Assembly (NCBI RefSeq): GCF_011397635.1
Contig: NC_064773.1
Span: 442,001-506,000 of the forward strand
Length of the DNA: 64,000 nt
Reading direction: 5' to 3'
From: Epinephelus fuscoguttatus
Lineage: Eukaryota; Chordata; Actinopteri; Perciformes; Serranidae
Within the stretch, counting starts at the first letter, position 1; each line of letters begins with the position of its first letter. Below, one piece after another: positions 38,516 through 59,303 of this stretch. The position numbers and the translations under genes were made by a program. The notes below the pieces were generated by a model. That model made no database searches and was not told the origin of the DNA. It saw only the letters and a list, made by a program, of their open reading frames with translations.

Positions 38516-38732
38516 AGCAGAGTGTCGTCACACAGGAGGTTTCAGGTCAGAGCACGTCTGTATGAAGTGACAGGAAACTGAACACATGTAAAATAAAAGC
38601 TGTGTCTCAGTTTGTGGAAACAGAGATTAAAGTGTGTGACACACAGTAGATTTAAAATGATTTAAACACATGAACAAATAAACTATAAAACTCAAGGTCA
38701 GTTTAAAACTTCCTGTTAATCTCCTCTGTCAT

Positions 38733-39870
38733 GTGGAGTCCCACATGGCTCAGTCCTAGGCCCTCTTCTCTTCTCTCTGTACTTGCTCCCGCTTGGTTCC
38801 ACACTGAGAAAGCATGGCATTTTATTTCACTGCTGTGCGGATGATACTCAGATTTATATGCCTCTTAAAAAATATAAAGCATACTCTGTCAATCCGTTAC
38901 TTAAGTGTCTTGACGACATAAAGGCCTGGATGGCTCTGAACTTTTTAAATTTTAACGAAAAGAAGACAGGAGTGATGATTTTTGGTGGCACCACTGAGAC
39001 CCTCTGTCTAGATCTGGGTTCCTTGGCCCAGTACATCAAACCGAACATCGCTAACCTGGGAGTTAAAGTGGACTCTGATCTCAAGCTCGACAATCAGATC
39101 AAGGCAGTCGTTAAATCAAGTTTTTTCTAACTGAGGCAGCTTGCCAAATTTAAGCCAATTCTTCCAGGGCAGCACTTTGAGACAGTAATCCACACCTTTA
39201 TCACCACTCGGCTGGATTACCGTAAAGCACTTTATGTGGGGGTTAGTAGGTCCTCCATCATCCGTCTCCAGATGGTTCAGAACGCTGCTGCGCGTCTTTT
39301 AACTGGCACACGTAAACATGAGCACATTTCTCCCATTTTAGCCTCACTCCACTGGCTGCCCATACACACTAGGATCCATTTTAAAATTATTTTATTTGCT
39401 TTTAAATCCCTAAATGGTTGTGCCCCGCCCTACCTCTCTGAGCTGCTGCATACGTATTCACCTACCCGCTCTCTCAGATCAGCTGATCAGCTGCTCCTGA
39501 GTGTACCAAAAACTAAGTGCAAGCTCAGAGGGCACCATGCTTTCACTGTGGCAGCTCCTAAAATGTGGAATGATCTGCCTCTGCACATCAGACAGGCGTC
39601 TTCTCTATTTTTAAGTCTCTTCTTAAAACCCATCTCTCCTCCCTGGCCTTTGACACCCTGTAAGATGTTGATTTTATATTATTTTATTGTTTGTTTTTAT
39701 TGTATAGCTGTTATTATTTTTTTTTTTTTTACAGATGTTTTATGTCTCTTATTTTACTCGTATTTTATGCCTTGTGTGAGCTGTTTTGTCTTTTATTTAT
39801 TCTTTTGTACAGCACTTTGGTACTCTGTGGTTGTTTTACAGTTCTTTACAAATAAAGTTGGATTGGATAA
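38733..39870 (+). mobile_element. L2/Rex1-like LINE, 3' part of ORF2 (broken)
   Basis: The reverse transcriptase reads CGVPHGSVLGPLLFSLYLLP, FHCCADDTQIYMPL (the usual YADD is CADD), MALNFLNFNEKKTGVMIFG, then a stop at 39130. It resumes with VQNAAARLLTGTRKHEHISP, LASLHWLPI and APKMWNDLPLHIRQ, and ends with TTACAAATAAAG. The 5' part is missing, as is usual for 5'-truncated LINE copies. A stop and a mutated catalytic Tyr make it inactive. Confidence 0.9.
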
Positions 39871-39972
39871 AGTTCATCTCCTGAGTCTCTGTCACTTCCT
39901 GTTAGTGCTCAGTTTAGTTTAAAGAGAGCTGAGAAACATTATGAATGTTAAGGTTTAACAAGCCGAAGCTTC

Positions 39973-40126
39973 AGTCAATCAATCAGTTTTATTTATAAAG
40001 CCCAATATCACAAATCACAATTTGCCTCACAGGGCTTTACAGCATACGACATCCCTCTGTCCTTAGGACCCTCACAGCTGATCAGGAAAAACTCCCCAAA
40101 AACCCTTTAACGGGGAAAAAAACGTC
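39973..40126 (+). mobile_element. Common teleost dispersed repeat (SINE-like)
   Basis: CAATCAGTTTTATTTATAAA, CCCAATATCACAAATCACAA, GGAAAAACTCCCCAAAAACC: a sequence met very widely in percomorph genomes. Its class is not certain from sequence alone. Confidence 0.7.
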
Positions 40127-41735
40127 ATAATTTGGTTTAATGATAAAAATGCATTAACTTCATGTTCAGTTATTGTCTGTCTTTATATTAACCTCTATAT
40201 AACCCGTTATAAGACACACAGGAACTCTGAGTTAAACCTTAACACCACAGTTTACTGCTGCATCTTTAACGACTAGAACACTGAGACATCACAGAGCATC
40301 AATGGGAGGTTCGACAAAGTCATGATAAAAATCCACAGCAAATACTCACGTGTCCTTCAGGTCCTGGTGTGTGGCGCCCCCTGGTGGCCTCAGGCTGCAC
40401 CTGCAGGAGAGCTGCACTCACTGCACACTGATGGGTCTGTTTATTATAATCAATAAGGTCTTTTATTAGATATTAAATCTGTTTAATCACATCTGACTGA
40501 AACCTTTATCTGTCATGGTTATATTGTTATTTTATGACTTTATCACACTTTAATCAAACTTCAGATTGTTTGCTTTGAGCTGCATGAAGTCGCCTCCGTC
40601 ACAGCCTTAGAAGAACGAGCAGCTTCATGTCAGAACATCAGTGTTTCAGATCTCCTCCTCGGATGTTCCCGACTCTGGTTACAGACGTGTTTCACCTCAG
40701 GACAGATGTCTGTTCATTAACCTGATCTGTCTCTGCAGCACAGACACAAATACTGTTCAACTGGTCCAACATGAGCCCAGGAAACAGGAAACAGATGAAG
40801 GACTGTGAAGATCACTTTTCCTCAAGAAGCAGAACATCTACAACTACCAGAATGCACTGCACCACAGAGGACCAATTAACGCTCCCACTGCTGCGTGACG
40901 TGACGTGACCTTTTCTGTTTGAAACGATCTTATATGACACTTAGACAGGAAGTTAAATTATGTTGTTGAAATGTGAGGAGAGAAACAGGAAACACAGAGA
41001 CAGAATCTGGGTTTAGATTTGATCAGAGCTGCGTCAGCCCTTCTCCACCAAACCCTTCAGAACCAGCAGTGACCCTTCAGACATGGTACCTAGACCCTCG
41101 GTCTGTTCAGACAGTCCTCTTAAATGTGGGCGGGGTTGTTGTCACTCACTGCTCCGTCCAGCACTCGCTGTATTTCCTCATCAGCGGTGACACAGATGGA
41201 AGTCTGCACCTGGTTTATCGTCCACAGAACGAGGCTGCACGCCCACATTTTCACAACAAAATAGAACAGGCTGCAGTGAGAGTCTCTCTCCATGGGATAT
41301 TTCAAAATAGCAGCTTTGTGCATTTAGTCCTTCTCAGGCAAGCTCAGGGGTTTAGTGTTGCTGTAGCCCACAGGAAGTGAGGATTAGAATATATGACCTT
41401 CACATAATCCGCTCCAAATGAATCTATATTTTTAAAGTCATTACTAAAAGTGTGTGTCATATAAAAACTAAAGTGATGGTCAAAGTGCTTTGACATCATG
41501 TCACATTCACACGTTCACACGCTGGTGGCCCAGGCTGCCGTACACAGTGCCGCTCAGTGATGTGAGGTTTAAAATGTTACCCACAGATGCTTCCACATGT
41601 AGACGGGAGGAGTCGGGGATCAAACCACCGCTCTGCCTCTGAGACACCACAGAGTCACACAAATAAACAGAAGTCAAGGAGATACCAAAACATCTGATTT
41701 TATTGGACCTTTTTTTTTAAACATCCTGTCAGTAC
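40127..41735. other. Intergenic cped1-ing3, unassigned
   Basis: No gene recognised. A 135-codon plus ORF at 40973-41380 has no family resemblance, no splice support and mixed composition; it may be part of a repeat. Confidence 0.5.
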
Positions 41736-41736
41736 A

Positions 41737-41812
41737 CACACACGCGTGCACACACACACACACACACACGCGTGCACACACGCACGCACGCACGCACACA
41801 CACACACACGCG
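41737..41812. repeat. Compound CA/CGTGCA/GCAC microsatellite
   Basis: CA runs interrupted by GCGTGCA and a GCAC tetranucleotide block. Confidence 0.93.
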
Positions 41813-42835
41813 GTTCATCTTAATGTTAACGGTTCAAACAGGTTCATCAGGCTCCTGTAGTTGTAGTCCAACAGCCATGTGTGTAGTTTTTTTTACATCC
41901 CACCAGAGGGGAGGAGCTCGGCCACGTCCCTGTGACATTATTGATGATGTCACTAACTTCTGTTACTGTTCTCAGATTTTACACAGAAATTCAGTTTTTA
42001 AAAAACATATGGAGTCATAATCTGGACGAGTTCCACTCAAACTGAGAAACTTTCTCCTCCAAATTTTGTCACCAGAGATAAATGTTTAAATTTATTCTGC
42101 AAATTAAATTTTATTAAGTCAAGACGTCTGAATTCAGTGATTTATGTCCGAACCACAAAAATAAACTTCAGTCTGGATTCAGGTCAGAACAACTAAATGT
42201 TGTTTATAACAAGATTTAAATCTCAAAATCTTAAAAACAACAACAACAAAAAAATCCCAGATTTGATTTCTTTAAAAAAAAAAATAATAATAATAATAAT
42301 TGAGAGGTCTCAACATTTTGTCAATCTTTTTAAAGTCTTAACTCTCAAAATCTTCACAAAAATAAATTCAAGATTCACAAAGAATAATAAAAGAATAATA
42401 AAAGAACTGATATACACAAATAAACAAATCTGACTTCTGATCACATGAAGTTGAGATTTTCAAAGTCTGAATTAAATTCTAGTGTGTGTGAGTTTTGAGG
42501 GGAAAAAGTCTGAATTCTGATCATTTAATCAAACTAATATTTCTGAGTGACGTCAGACGTGAAGATAAAGTCTGAACTTTATTTACTGACGACACATTTT
42601 TTCATCAGTTTCATTTTGTCGCTCTGACATTAAATCCAAACTTTTCAGGATTAATCTCATAACAGACCTTTTTTTTTTTTAAGAAATGTCGATCATCTGC
42701 TCGGCCGGCCTGTTTTCAGTTGGATTTAAATACACCAGCTGACCTGACAGGTTGACCTCTGACCTCTCCGTGTCCGTCTGCGTGGTCCGCCTCAGCTCAA
42801 CGTTACATTTGATCTTTTGATCAAAAAAGCTTGAG

Positions 42836-43625
42836 TCACGTCCTCAGATTATCGTCACGACGTCCTCAGATTATCGTCACTACGTCCTCAGGTTATCGTC
42901 ACTATGTCCTCAGATTATCGTCACTACGTCCTCAGGTTATCGTCACTACGTCCTCAGGTTATCGTCACTACGTCCTCAGATTATCGTCACTACGTCCTCA
43001 GGTTATCGTCACGACGTCCTCAGATTATCGCCACTACGTCCTCAGGTTATCGTCACTATGTCCTCAGATTATCGTCACTACGTCCTCAGGTTATCGTCAC
43101 TACGTCCTCAGATTATTGTCACTACGTCCTCAGATTATTGTCACTACGTACTCAAGTTATCGCCACTACGTCCTCACGTTATCGTCACTACGTCCTTACG
43201 TTATCGTCACTACGTCCTCAGATTATCGTCACTACGTCCTTACGTTATCGTCACTACGTCCTCAGATTATCGTCACTACGTCCTCAGATTATTGTCACTA
43301 CGTCCTACGTCCTCACGTTATCTCACCACGTCCTCACGTTATTGTCACTCGTCGCTCCTACGCACTATCGCTATCGTCACTACATCCTCACATTATCATC
43401 ACTACGTCCTTACGTTGTCACTACGTCCTCAGATTATCATCACTACGTCCTTACCTTATCGTTGCTACGTCCTCACGTTATCGTCACTACGTTCTCACGT
43501 TATCGTCACTACGTCCTCAGATTGTCGTCACTACGTCCTCAAGTTATCGTCACTACGTTATCGTCATTACGTCCTCACGTTATCGTCACTACGTCCTCAG
43601 ATTATTGTCACTACGTCCTCAGTAA
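42836..43625. repeat. 22-bp minisatellite (about 36 copies) downstream of ing3
   Basis: TCCTCAGATTATCGTCACTA plus CG with variants (GGTTATC, CGTTATC, ATTATTG). Since 22 is not a multiple of three, three overlapping frames stay open; none is a gene. It begins about 40 bases beyond the ing3 poly(A) signal. Confidence 0.97.
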
Positions 43626-43666
43626 ACTGGAATGAGATGCATGGTGACGTCTGATCAGTGGTTATT

Positions 43667-43672
43667 TTTATT
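43667..43672 (-). promoter_or_regulatory. Candidate ing3 poly(A) signal
   Basis: AATAAA on minus, about 350 bases after the ing3 stop. Confidence 0.45.
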
Positions 43673-44023
43673 TTTACATTCCAGAATTAACGGAGAGTTT
43701 TTAAATGTTCTGTTTTATAAGGAGAAAAACATAAAATGGTGGAGTGTGTTTAAAACGTGTGAGTTATGAGATTAATCTCGGTGTGGAACATCAAGAATTC
43801 TGATGCTGAATAAATTCAGGATGTTGAAATAATCCCACAGAGTGAGATAAAGACGCCAGGCGGAGCGTTTCGTGGTGGCGTTGGATGTTTGGAGGCTGGT
43901 TTTAATCTGAGAACTGTGAGAAGTGTTTTTAGCGTCTTGTTTGTGAGCGGCCGGTTGACCTCTGACCTCTGACCTTTGTGGTGGTGTTGTTGTTGTTTGT
44001 GAGGATGACCTGGAGGTTAAAGT

Positions 44024-53786
<9,763 letters not shown>

Positions 53787-54015
53787 GGCGGGAACTTTCG
53801 CGTTTTAACGTTTTATGTGACAATTTTCTTCTTTCAATATGGCGCCGCCAGCAGCCGTCTTTCTCCCTCAGAAAAAAATACACCGAGATATTGAGGTCAG
53901 AGATGATGACGCACACGGCTGCCGGGGCTCTGATTGGCTGGATCTTACGCGGGCGTTGATTTGCGTCCTCAGAACAGATGCCTTATGGGAGTTGTAGTTG
54001 GACTCATGCGCAGAT
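53787..54015 (-). promoter_or_regulatory. ing3 promoter (ZNF143, NF-Y, YY1, E2F-like, NRF1-like sites)
   Basis: Seen directly: a TGGGAGTTGTAGT ZNF143/THAP11-type core at 53986-53998, a CCAAT box (ATTGG at 53933-53937), a YY1-like CAATATGGCGCCGCC near 53836-53850, a second YY1-like ATGGCGG over the start codon, an E2F-like TTTCGCG near 53797, and CATGCGCAG at 54005. There is no TATA box. This is a typical housekeeping set. Confidence 0.75.
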
Positions 54016-55160
54016 CGTTTCTTTTGTGGAAAAATGATTTTATTTTAATTGTTTTTTTATGTTATTGTAAATTTCCACATTTTTAACATCAAACAAAAAA
54101 TTAATTATTTTTTTATGAATATTATTTTACAAATATATTTGCAAATTGCTGTAGGACAAATATCATAAAATAAAACAATAAAGTAGTTATTGTTTTATTT
54201 CATTATATTCTATTTTAAATATGTGTGTATAGATGTTGTCTGTGTGTGTGTGTAGTGTAGACAGTGTGTGAGAGCTGCAGAGCTACAGGCTGCTGCTGCG
54301 AAAAGATCAGTGTTTGAAATAATTATTAGAGAATAAATATAAAATATTTACATATTCTAACAGATCTTTAAACCCACAAAGAAACTTTATCACAGATATA
54401 AGTATTTAATTTAACACTGAAGATGTGCTGCTGTCAGGCTAATTCTTGTTTTCACATTTGTATTTTTAAATGTTTTATTTGTATTTCTGCTGCTTGAAGG
54501 ACAAATAAAATAATTTTTATTAAATCATCAGAATGTTCAGACTTTTCAGTTTTGTTTCCATGATCATAAAAAAGGTTTTGTTTTCAAGCAAACTGTATTT
54601 TTTGACATACAGAATATTTCATACCAATGATAAGCACCTGTAATTTATACACATACATGTACAAACACCTTGTCAAGTGTACGTCACCTTAGTTTCTTTG
54701 TCTGTTCTTGTGTGTATACAAATATATATTTGTTTTGTCCTTGTAACGTCGCCACTGTTTTGATTTTGCAGCAATAAATTAAAATAAATGAATAAATACA
54801 TTTTTAAAAAGTATGTTTGCATCATAGGAACAATTTGTTGTTGATATATCTTCATGTGACAAACCATGCAGCTCCTTCAATGGCTCGTACTGTAATAATT
54901 ATTTTAAATATTTTCAGATTAAAAGACTGTCCGTCAGAAACTGTCTGCTGCACAATAATGAATAATAATAATAATAATAATAATAATCATAATAATAATA
55001 ATCATAATAATTAAATGTGATTATTAAAGTGAGTAAATGTTTTTCTTTTCTTCAGCGTGACATTAAAACATAAAGTCAGCTCGGGTTTATTTATGAACAC
55101 ATGACTTTATTCTGGTGATTCATGCTCACACTGATGTTTACTCACGTCTAACTCCTAGAT
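54016..55160. other. AT-rich spacer between ing3 and tspan12
   Basis: No gene recognised. Contains an (AAT)n run at 54958-55000. Confidence 0.55.
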
Positions 55161-55640
55161 AGACAGCAGGTTCTGTCCACATACTTATGGCCAAATACTC
55201 TATATATCGAGCACTTTGTGTGCACACTTTTACTGATTTAATTGTGTGCACATAAAGATGTCCAAAAGTAAGTGGACACAAAATACCACCTATTCAGTAT
55301 AGTCTATATTTTTGGCCATAAGTATGTGGACACAAACTCCTAGACACACATTAGTTTGTGTCCATATACTTCTGGCCAGTCAGTTGGTGACGTCCTTAAA
55401 CTTTTGGCCACATCCTTCATTATTTATTAGTTTGTGTTCGCAAACTTATGACCAGAATTATATGGACACAACACACCACCTATCCAGTGGTTTGGGTCTT
55501 TTGGCCATAAGTATGTGGACAAAAACTAGATAAATAAACAGCAGTCTGTGTCCACTTACTTTTGGCCATGTAGTTTATTTATGTAGAAGTTTGAGTCCAC
55601 AAACTGGTGTCCAAAAGTATGTGGACAGGAAATAAGTTAA
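55160..55640. repeat. Array of alternating-orientation GTCCACATACTTTTGGCCA motifs
   Basis: About eight to ten diverged copies of a ~19-base motif, some as GTCCACATACTTATGGCCA and some inverted (TTGGCCATAAGTATGTGGAC), within 480 bases. The motif resembles the termini of a widespread fish DNA transposon (AAAAGTATGTGGACA ends). Confidence 0.75.
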
Positions 55641-55899
55641 GCGATACTTTGTGTCCACACAGTCTGTGTATGGAGCTGTGTCCGTCGGTACACATAGAGT
55701 TTCCAGCCCCTGTCCCCCTGTTTGTTTGTCCCCTGACTGTCTCTGTCTGTCTCAGTGTGTCCCCCTTCTGTCTGCCAGCAGAGGCCTCCGTGTGTCTGCG
55801 CAGCTTCATCCTCTTCAACACAACAACACTCTCAGCCTGCTGGCCTGCTGACCCCGCGGCTCTGCGGCTGGAGGCGGACACATTCCTCTGTCCTCCCCC

Positions 55900-56656
55900 A
55901 GGACTCACTGACTGACGGGGGGAGGAGAGGGGAGGAGGAGTAGGAGGAGGAGGAGGGAGGCTGCTGCTGCTGCTGCTGTGCGCATTTAATTAGTGAGGAG
56001 GAAGAAGAAGAAGCGGCAGGACGGGACGGGACAGCGCACCGCCCCCTCCACACTGCCCCGGGCTCCGGCTACACTCACAGCCGACACAGAGAACCGCAGC
56101 TCGGCCGTTTGGAGCTTTGACGCAGCGGAGGAAACGTTTACGCACAGAGTTGTTGCTGTTGAGCGCGTTGGAAAGGATTTATCTCACTCTGCTGGATGGT
56201 TTAAAGCTTTTCATTTTATAGTTTGTGTTTTTCAGCGGAGGAGTTTCGCTCACAGTTTTGGATCGTCTAAGCAGAGTCCTGTCAACTCGTAACTCTGCGG
56301 AAGAACGCGTCATTAACGTGACCCGCACGGTGCGTTTTCCTGCCGCGTCCCGCTCCGTGAGTGATGATTGATTTGGAAATGTCAGCGCCGCCGCTGCGCG
56401 CTGCTCCGCACACTCCATCATCCCGGCGGGGCTGAGGGAAAGTAAGAAACCACCTGTTGTGGAAGTTTCCTGGAGCTTCTCACGGATAAACCCGAGCTGC
56501 TGAAACCAGACTCCGGACTGAGCCGAGTGGAGACGCGCAGGCAGCGGAATGCGGCTTTTACGCACGGAGCAGACGCAGTTTCTGAGAAGAGGCTCCTCTC
56601 TAATGAGTGATAATCTGCACTGCCGTGTCTCCACGCTTCGTGTTGTGTGTTTGCAG
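55900..56656 (+). promoter_or_regulatory. tspan12 promoter / 5' leader region
   Basis: GC- and CpG-rich relative to neighbours. A TTTGCAG acceptor at 56650-56656 suggests a 5' untranslated exon upstream and a second exon starting at 56657; the first exon's limits cannot be set from sequence. Confidence 0.45.
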
Positions 56657-56661
56657 TGAGC

Positions 56662-56738
56662 ATGTTGCCATGGTGTCCCGGGCTCAGATGAGCCGGACGG
56701 TGGAGCTCCGGTCGGGATGGCTCGGGAGGACGCGGTGA
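56662..56738 (+). promoter_or_regulatory. Upstream AUGs/uORFs of tspan12
   Basis: ATG at 56662 opens a ten-codon uORF ending TGA at 56691. ATG at 56670 (and in frame 56688) opens a 23-codon frame ending at 56738, overlapping the tspan12 start out of frame. Such uORFs usually lower translation of the main frame. Confidence 0.6.
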
Positions 56739-56782
56739 GGTGTCTGCGCTGTCTGCTCTACGCGCTCAACCTGCTGTTCTGG
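56717..56782 (+). CDS. tspan12: tspan12 coding exon 1
   Basis: 22 codons, [20 protein letters not shown] then FW, donor TGG/GTGAGC. This ATG is chosen because it matches the family N terminus exactly; upstream ATGs are out of frame. Confidence 0.97.
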
Positions 56783-59131
56783 GTGAGCGAGCAGCTGCTG
56801 GATGACGTATATAATCTGATGGTTACCTGTCAGCTACATGTGTCTTTACAGAGGAGATTCAGCATGAAACAGAACGTGACGTGTAAATGATGACACTCCA
56901 CATGTGAAAACTGCACGAGCCTCGATGTGACATCATCACATGTCACTGGGATGAATTCACTTTAATGCACGTGTGGTTTAAACATGACATGAATTCAAAT
57001 ACAGAGACGAAATTAAATTAAATGAGTGATGTTGGTTTCACATGTCGGGTGTGTGACGTCACTCAGTTTAACATGTGAAATCATTTTGAAATGTTTCAAA
57101 CGTGATGACCTCACACGGTGCACTCTGAGAAACTGTGTGTATGTGAGTGTGTGTGTGTGTGTGAGTGTGAAATAATCTGACACACAGACATTTGGGATTT
57201 TGAGATATTGGACATGTCTCACACACAGAGTCATTTCAGGTCAGGTTTTCACATGAACATGTTGAAGATGTTTCGTGTCACATTAAAAACGAAGGAAGTT
57301 ACAAACTGAATCTGAGCCACACTTTGACCTGTCAACACAGAACATTTAATTACCTTTCAGTTTGCTTTGAAAATTCAAGTTTACGGTTGAAGTTAAAGTT
57401 TGCAGTTGAAGTTTACAGTTGAAGTTAAAGTTTGCAGCTGAAGTTTACAGTTGAAGTTTGCAGTGAAGTTTTGCAGTTTGCAGCTGAAATTTGCAGCTGA
57501 AGTTGGAGCTTGCAGTTGAAGTTTACAGTTGCAGTTTGCAGCTAAAGTTGAAGTTTGCAGTTGAAGTTTACATTTGCAGTTTGCAGCTGAAGTTGAAGTT
57601 TACAGTTGAAGTTTGCAGTGAAGTTTTGCAGTTTGCAGTTGAAATTTGCAGCTGAAGTTGGAGTTGCAGTTGAAGTTTACAGTTGCAGTTTGCAGCTGAA
57701 GTTGAAGTTTACAGTTGAAGTTAAAGTTTGCAGCTGAAGTTTACAGTTGAAGTTTGCAGTGGAGTTTTGCAGTTTGCAGTTGAAAATTGCGGCTGAAGTT
57801 GGAGTTTGCAGTTGAAGTTTACAGTTGCAGTTTGCAGCTAAAGTTGAAGTTTGCAGTTGAAGTTTACAGTTGCAGTTCGCAGCTAAAGTTGAAGTTTGCA
57901 GTTGAAGTTTACAGTTGCAGTTTGGAGCTAAAGTTGAAGTTTGCAGTTGAAGTTTACAGTTGAAGTTTGCAGCTGAAGTTGAAGTTTACAGTTGAAGTTA
58001 AAGTTTGCAGCTGAAGTTTACAGTGAAGTTTTGCAGTTTGCAGTTGAAATTTGCAGCTGAAGTTGGAGTTTGCAGTTGAAGTTTACAGTTGCAGTTTGCA
58101 GCTAAAGTTGAAGTTTGCAGTTGAAGTTTACAGTTGCAGTTCGCAGCTAAAGTTGAAGTTTGCAGTTGAAGTTTACAGTTGCAGTTTGGAGCTAAAGTTG
58201 AAGTTTGCAGTTGAAGTTTACAGTTGAAGTTTGCAGCTGAAGTTGAAGTTTACAGTTGAAGTTAAAGTTTGCAGCTGAAGTTTACAGTGAAGTTTTGCAG
58301 TTTGCAGTTGAAATTTGCAGATGAAGTTGGAGTTTGCAGTTGAAGTTTACAGTTGCAGTTTGCAGCTAAAGTTTGCAGTTGAAGTTTACAGTTGCAGTTC
58401 GCAGTTGAAATTTACAGTAGAAGTTTACAGTTGCAGTTTGCAGCTAAAGTTGAAGTTTACAGTTGAAGTTAAAGTTTGCAGCTGAAGTTTACAGTTGAAG
58501 TTTGCGGTGAAATTTTGCAGTTTGCAGCTGAAATTTGTGGCTGAAGTTGGAGTTTGCAGTTGAAGTTTACAGTTGCAGTTTGCAGCTAAAGTTTGCAGTT
58601 GAAGTTTACAGTTGAACTTTGCAGTTGAAGTTTGCAGTGAATTTTTGCAGTTTGCAGCTGAAATTTGTGGCTGAAGTTGGAGTTTGCCGTTGAAGTTTAC
58701 AGTTGCAGTTTGCAGCTAAAGTTTGCAGTTGAAGTTTACAGTTGAACTTTGCAGTTGAAGTTTGCAGTGAATTTTTGCAGTTTGCAGCTGAAATTTGCAG
58801 CTGACGTTGAAGTTTGCAGTTGAAGTTTACAGTTGCAGTTTTCAGCTAAAGTTTGCAGTTGCAGTTTGCCATTTGCAGTTGGAGTTTGCAGTTGAAGTCA
58901 AAGTCTGAAGTTGACGTCTACAGTAAAAAATAATGTTTTCAGTGAAATGTGTTCATGGAAGTTAAGGTGAGCAATTCAGGGTAAAGTTTACAGTTAGTTT
59001 ACAGAAATCTTGAAGTTTTTAGTAAAGTAGGCTGCCACGAGTCTGTCTGTCTGTCTGTCTGAGAGCATGTCTGACATTCTGAGATGTTATTTGTGGGCAG
59101 CAGAAACTGATCCATGTGTGTTTATTTGTGT

Positions 59132-59172
<41 letters not shown>

Positions 59173-59266
59173 TCCAGCTGATGTCAGCATGTGTGCTGGG
59201 AGTGGCCGCCTGGATCAGAGACTCTCTGAACACCGTCCTGACCCTGACAGCCCACACCAGGTGAGT

Positions 59267-59303
<37 letters not shown>

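Noticed and set aside
38783-39922. Two plus ORFs as a host gene
   Set aside because: They are a broken LINE reverse transcriptase.
40973-41380. 135-codon plus ORF between cped1 and ing3
   Set aside because: No recognisable domain, no splice partners and atypical composition; more likely repeat sequence.
42831-43654. Three overlapping ORFs of about 200-264 codons
   Set aside because: All are the same 22-bp repeat read in three frames.
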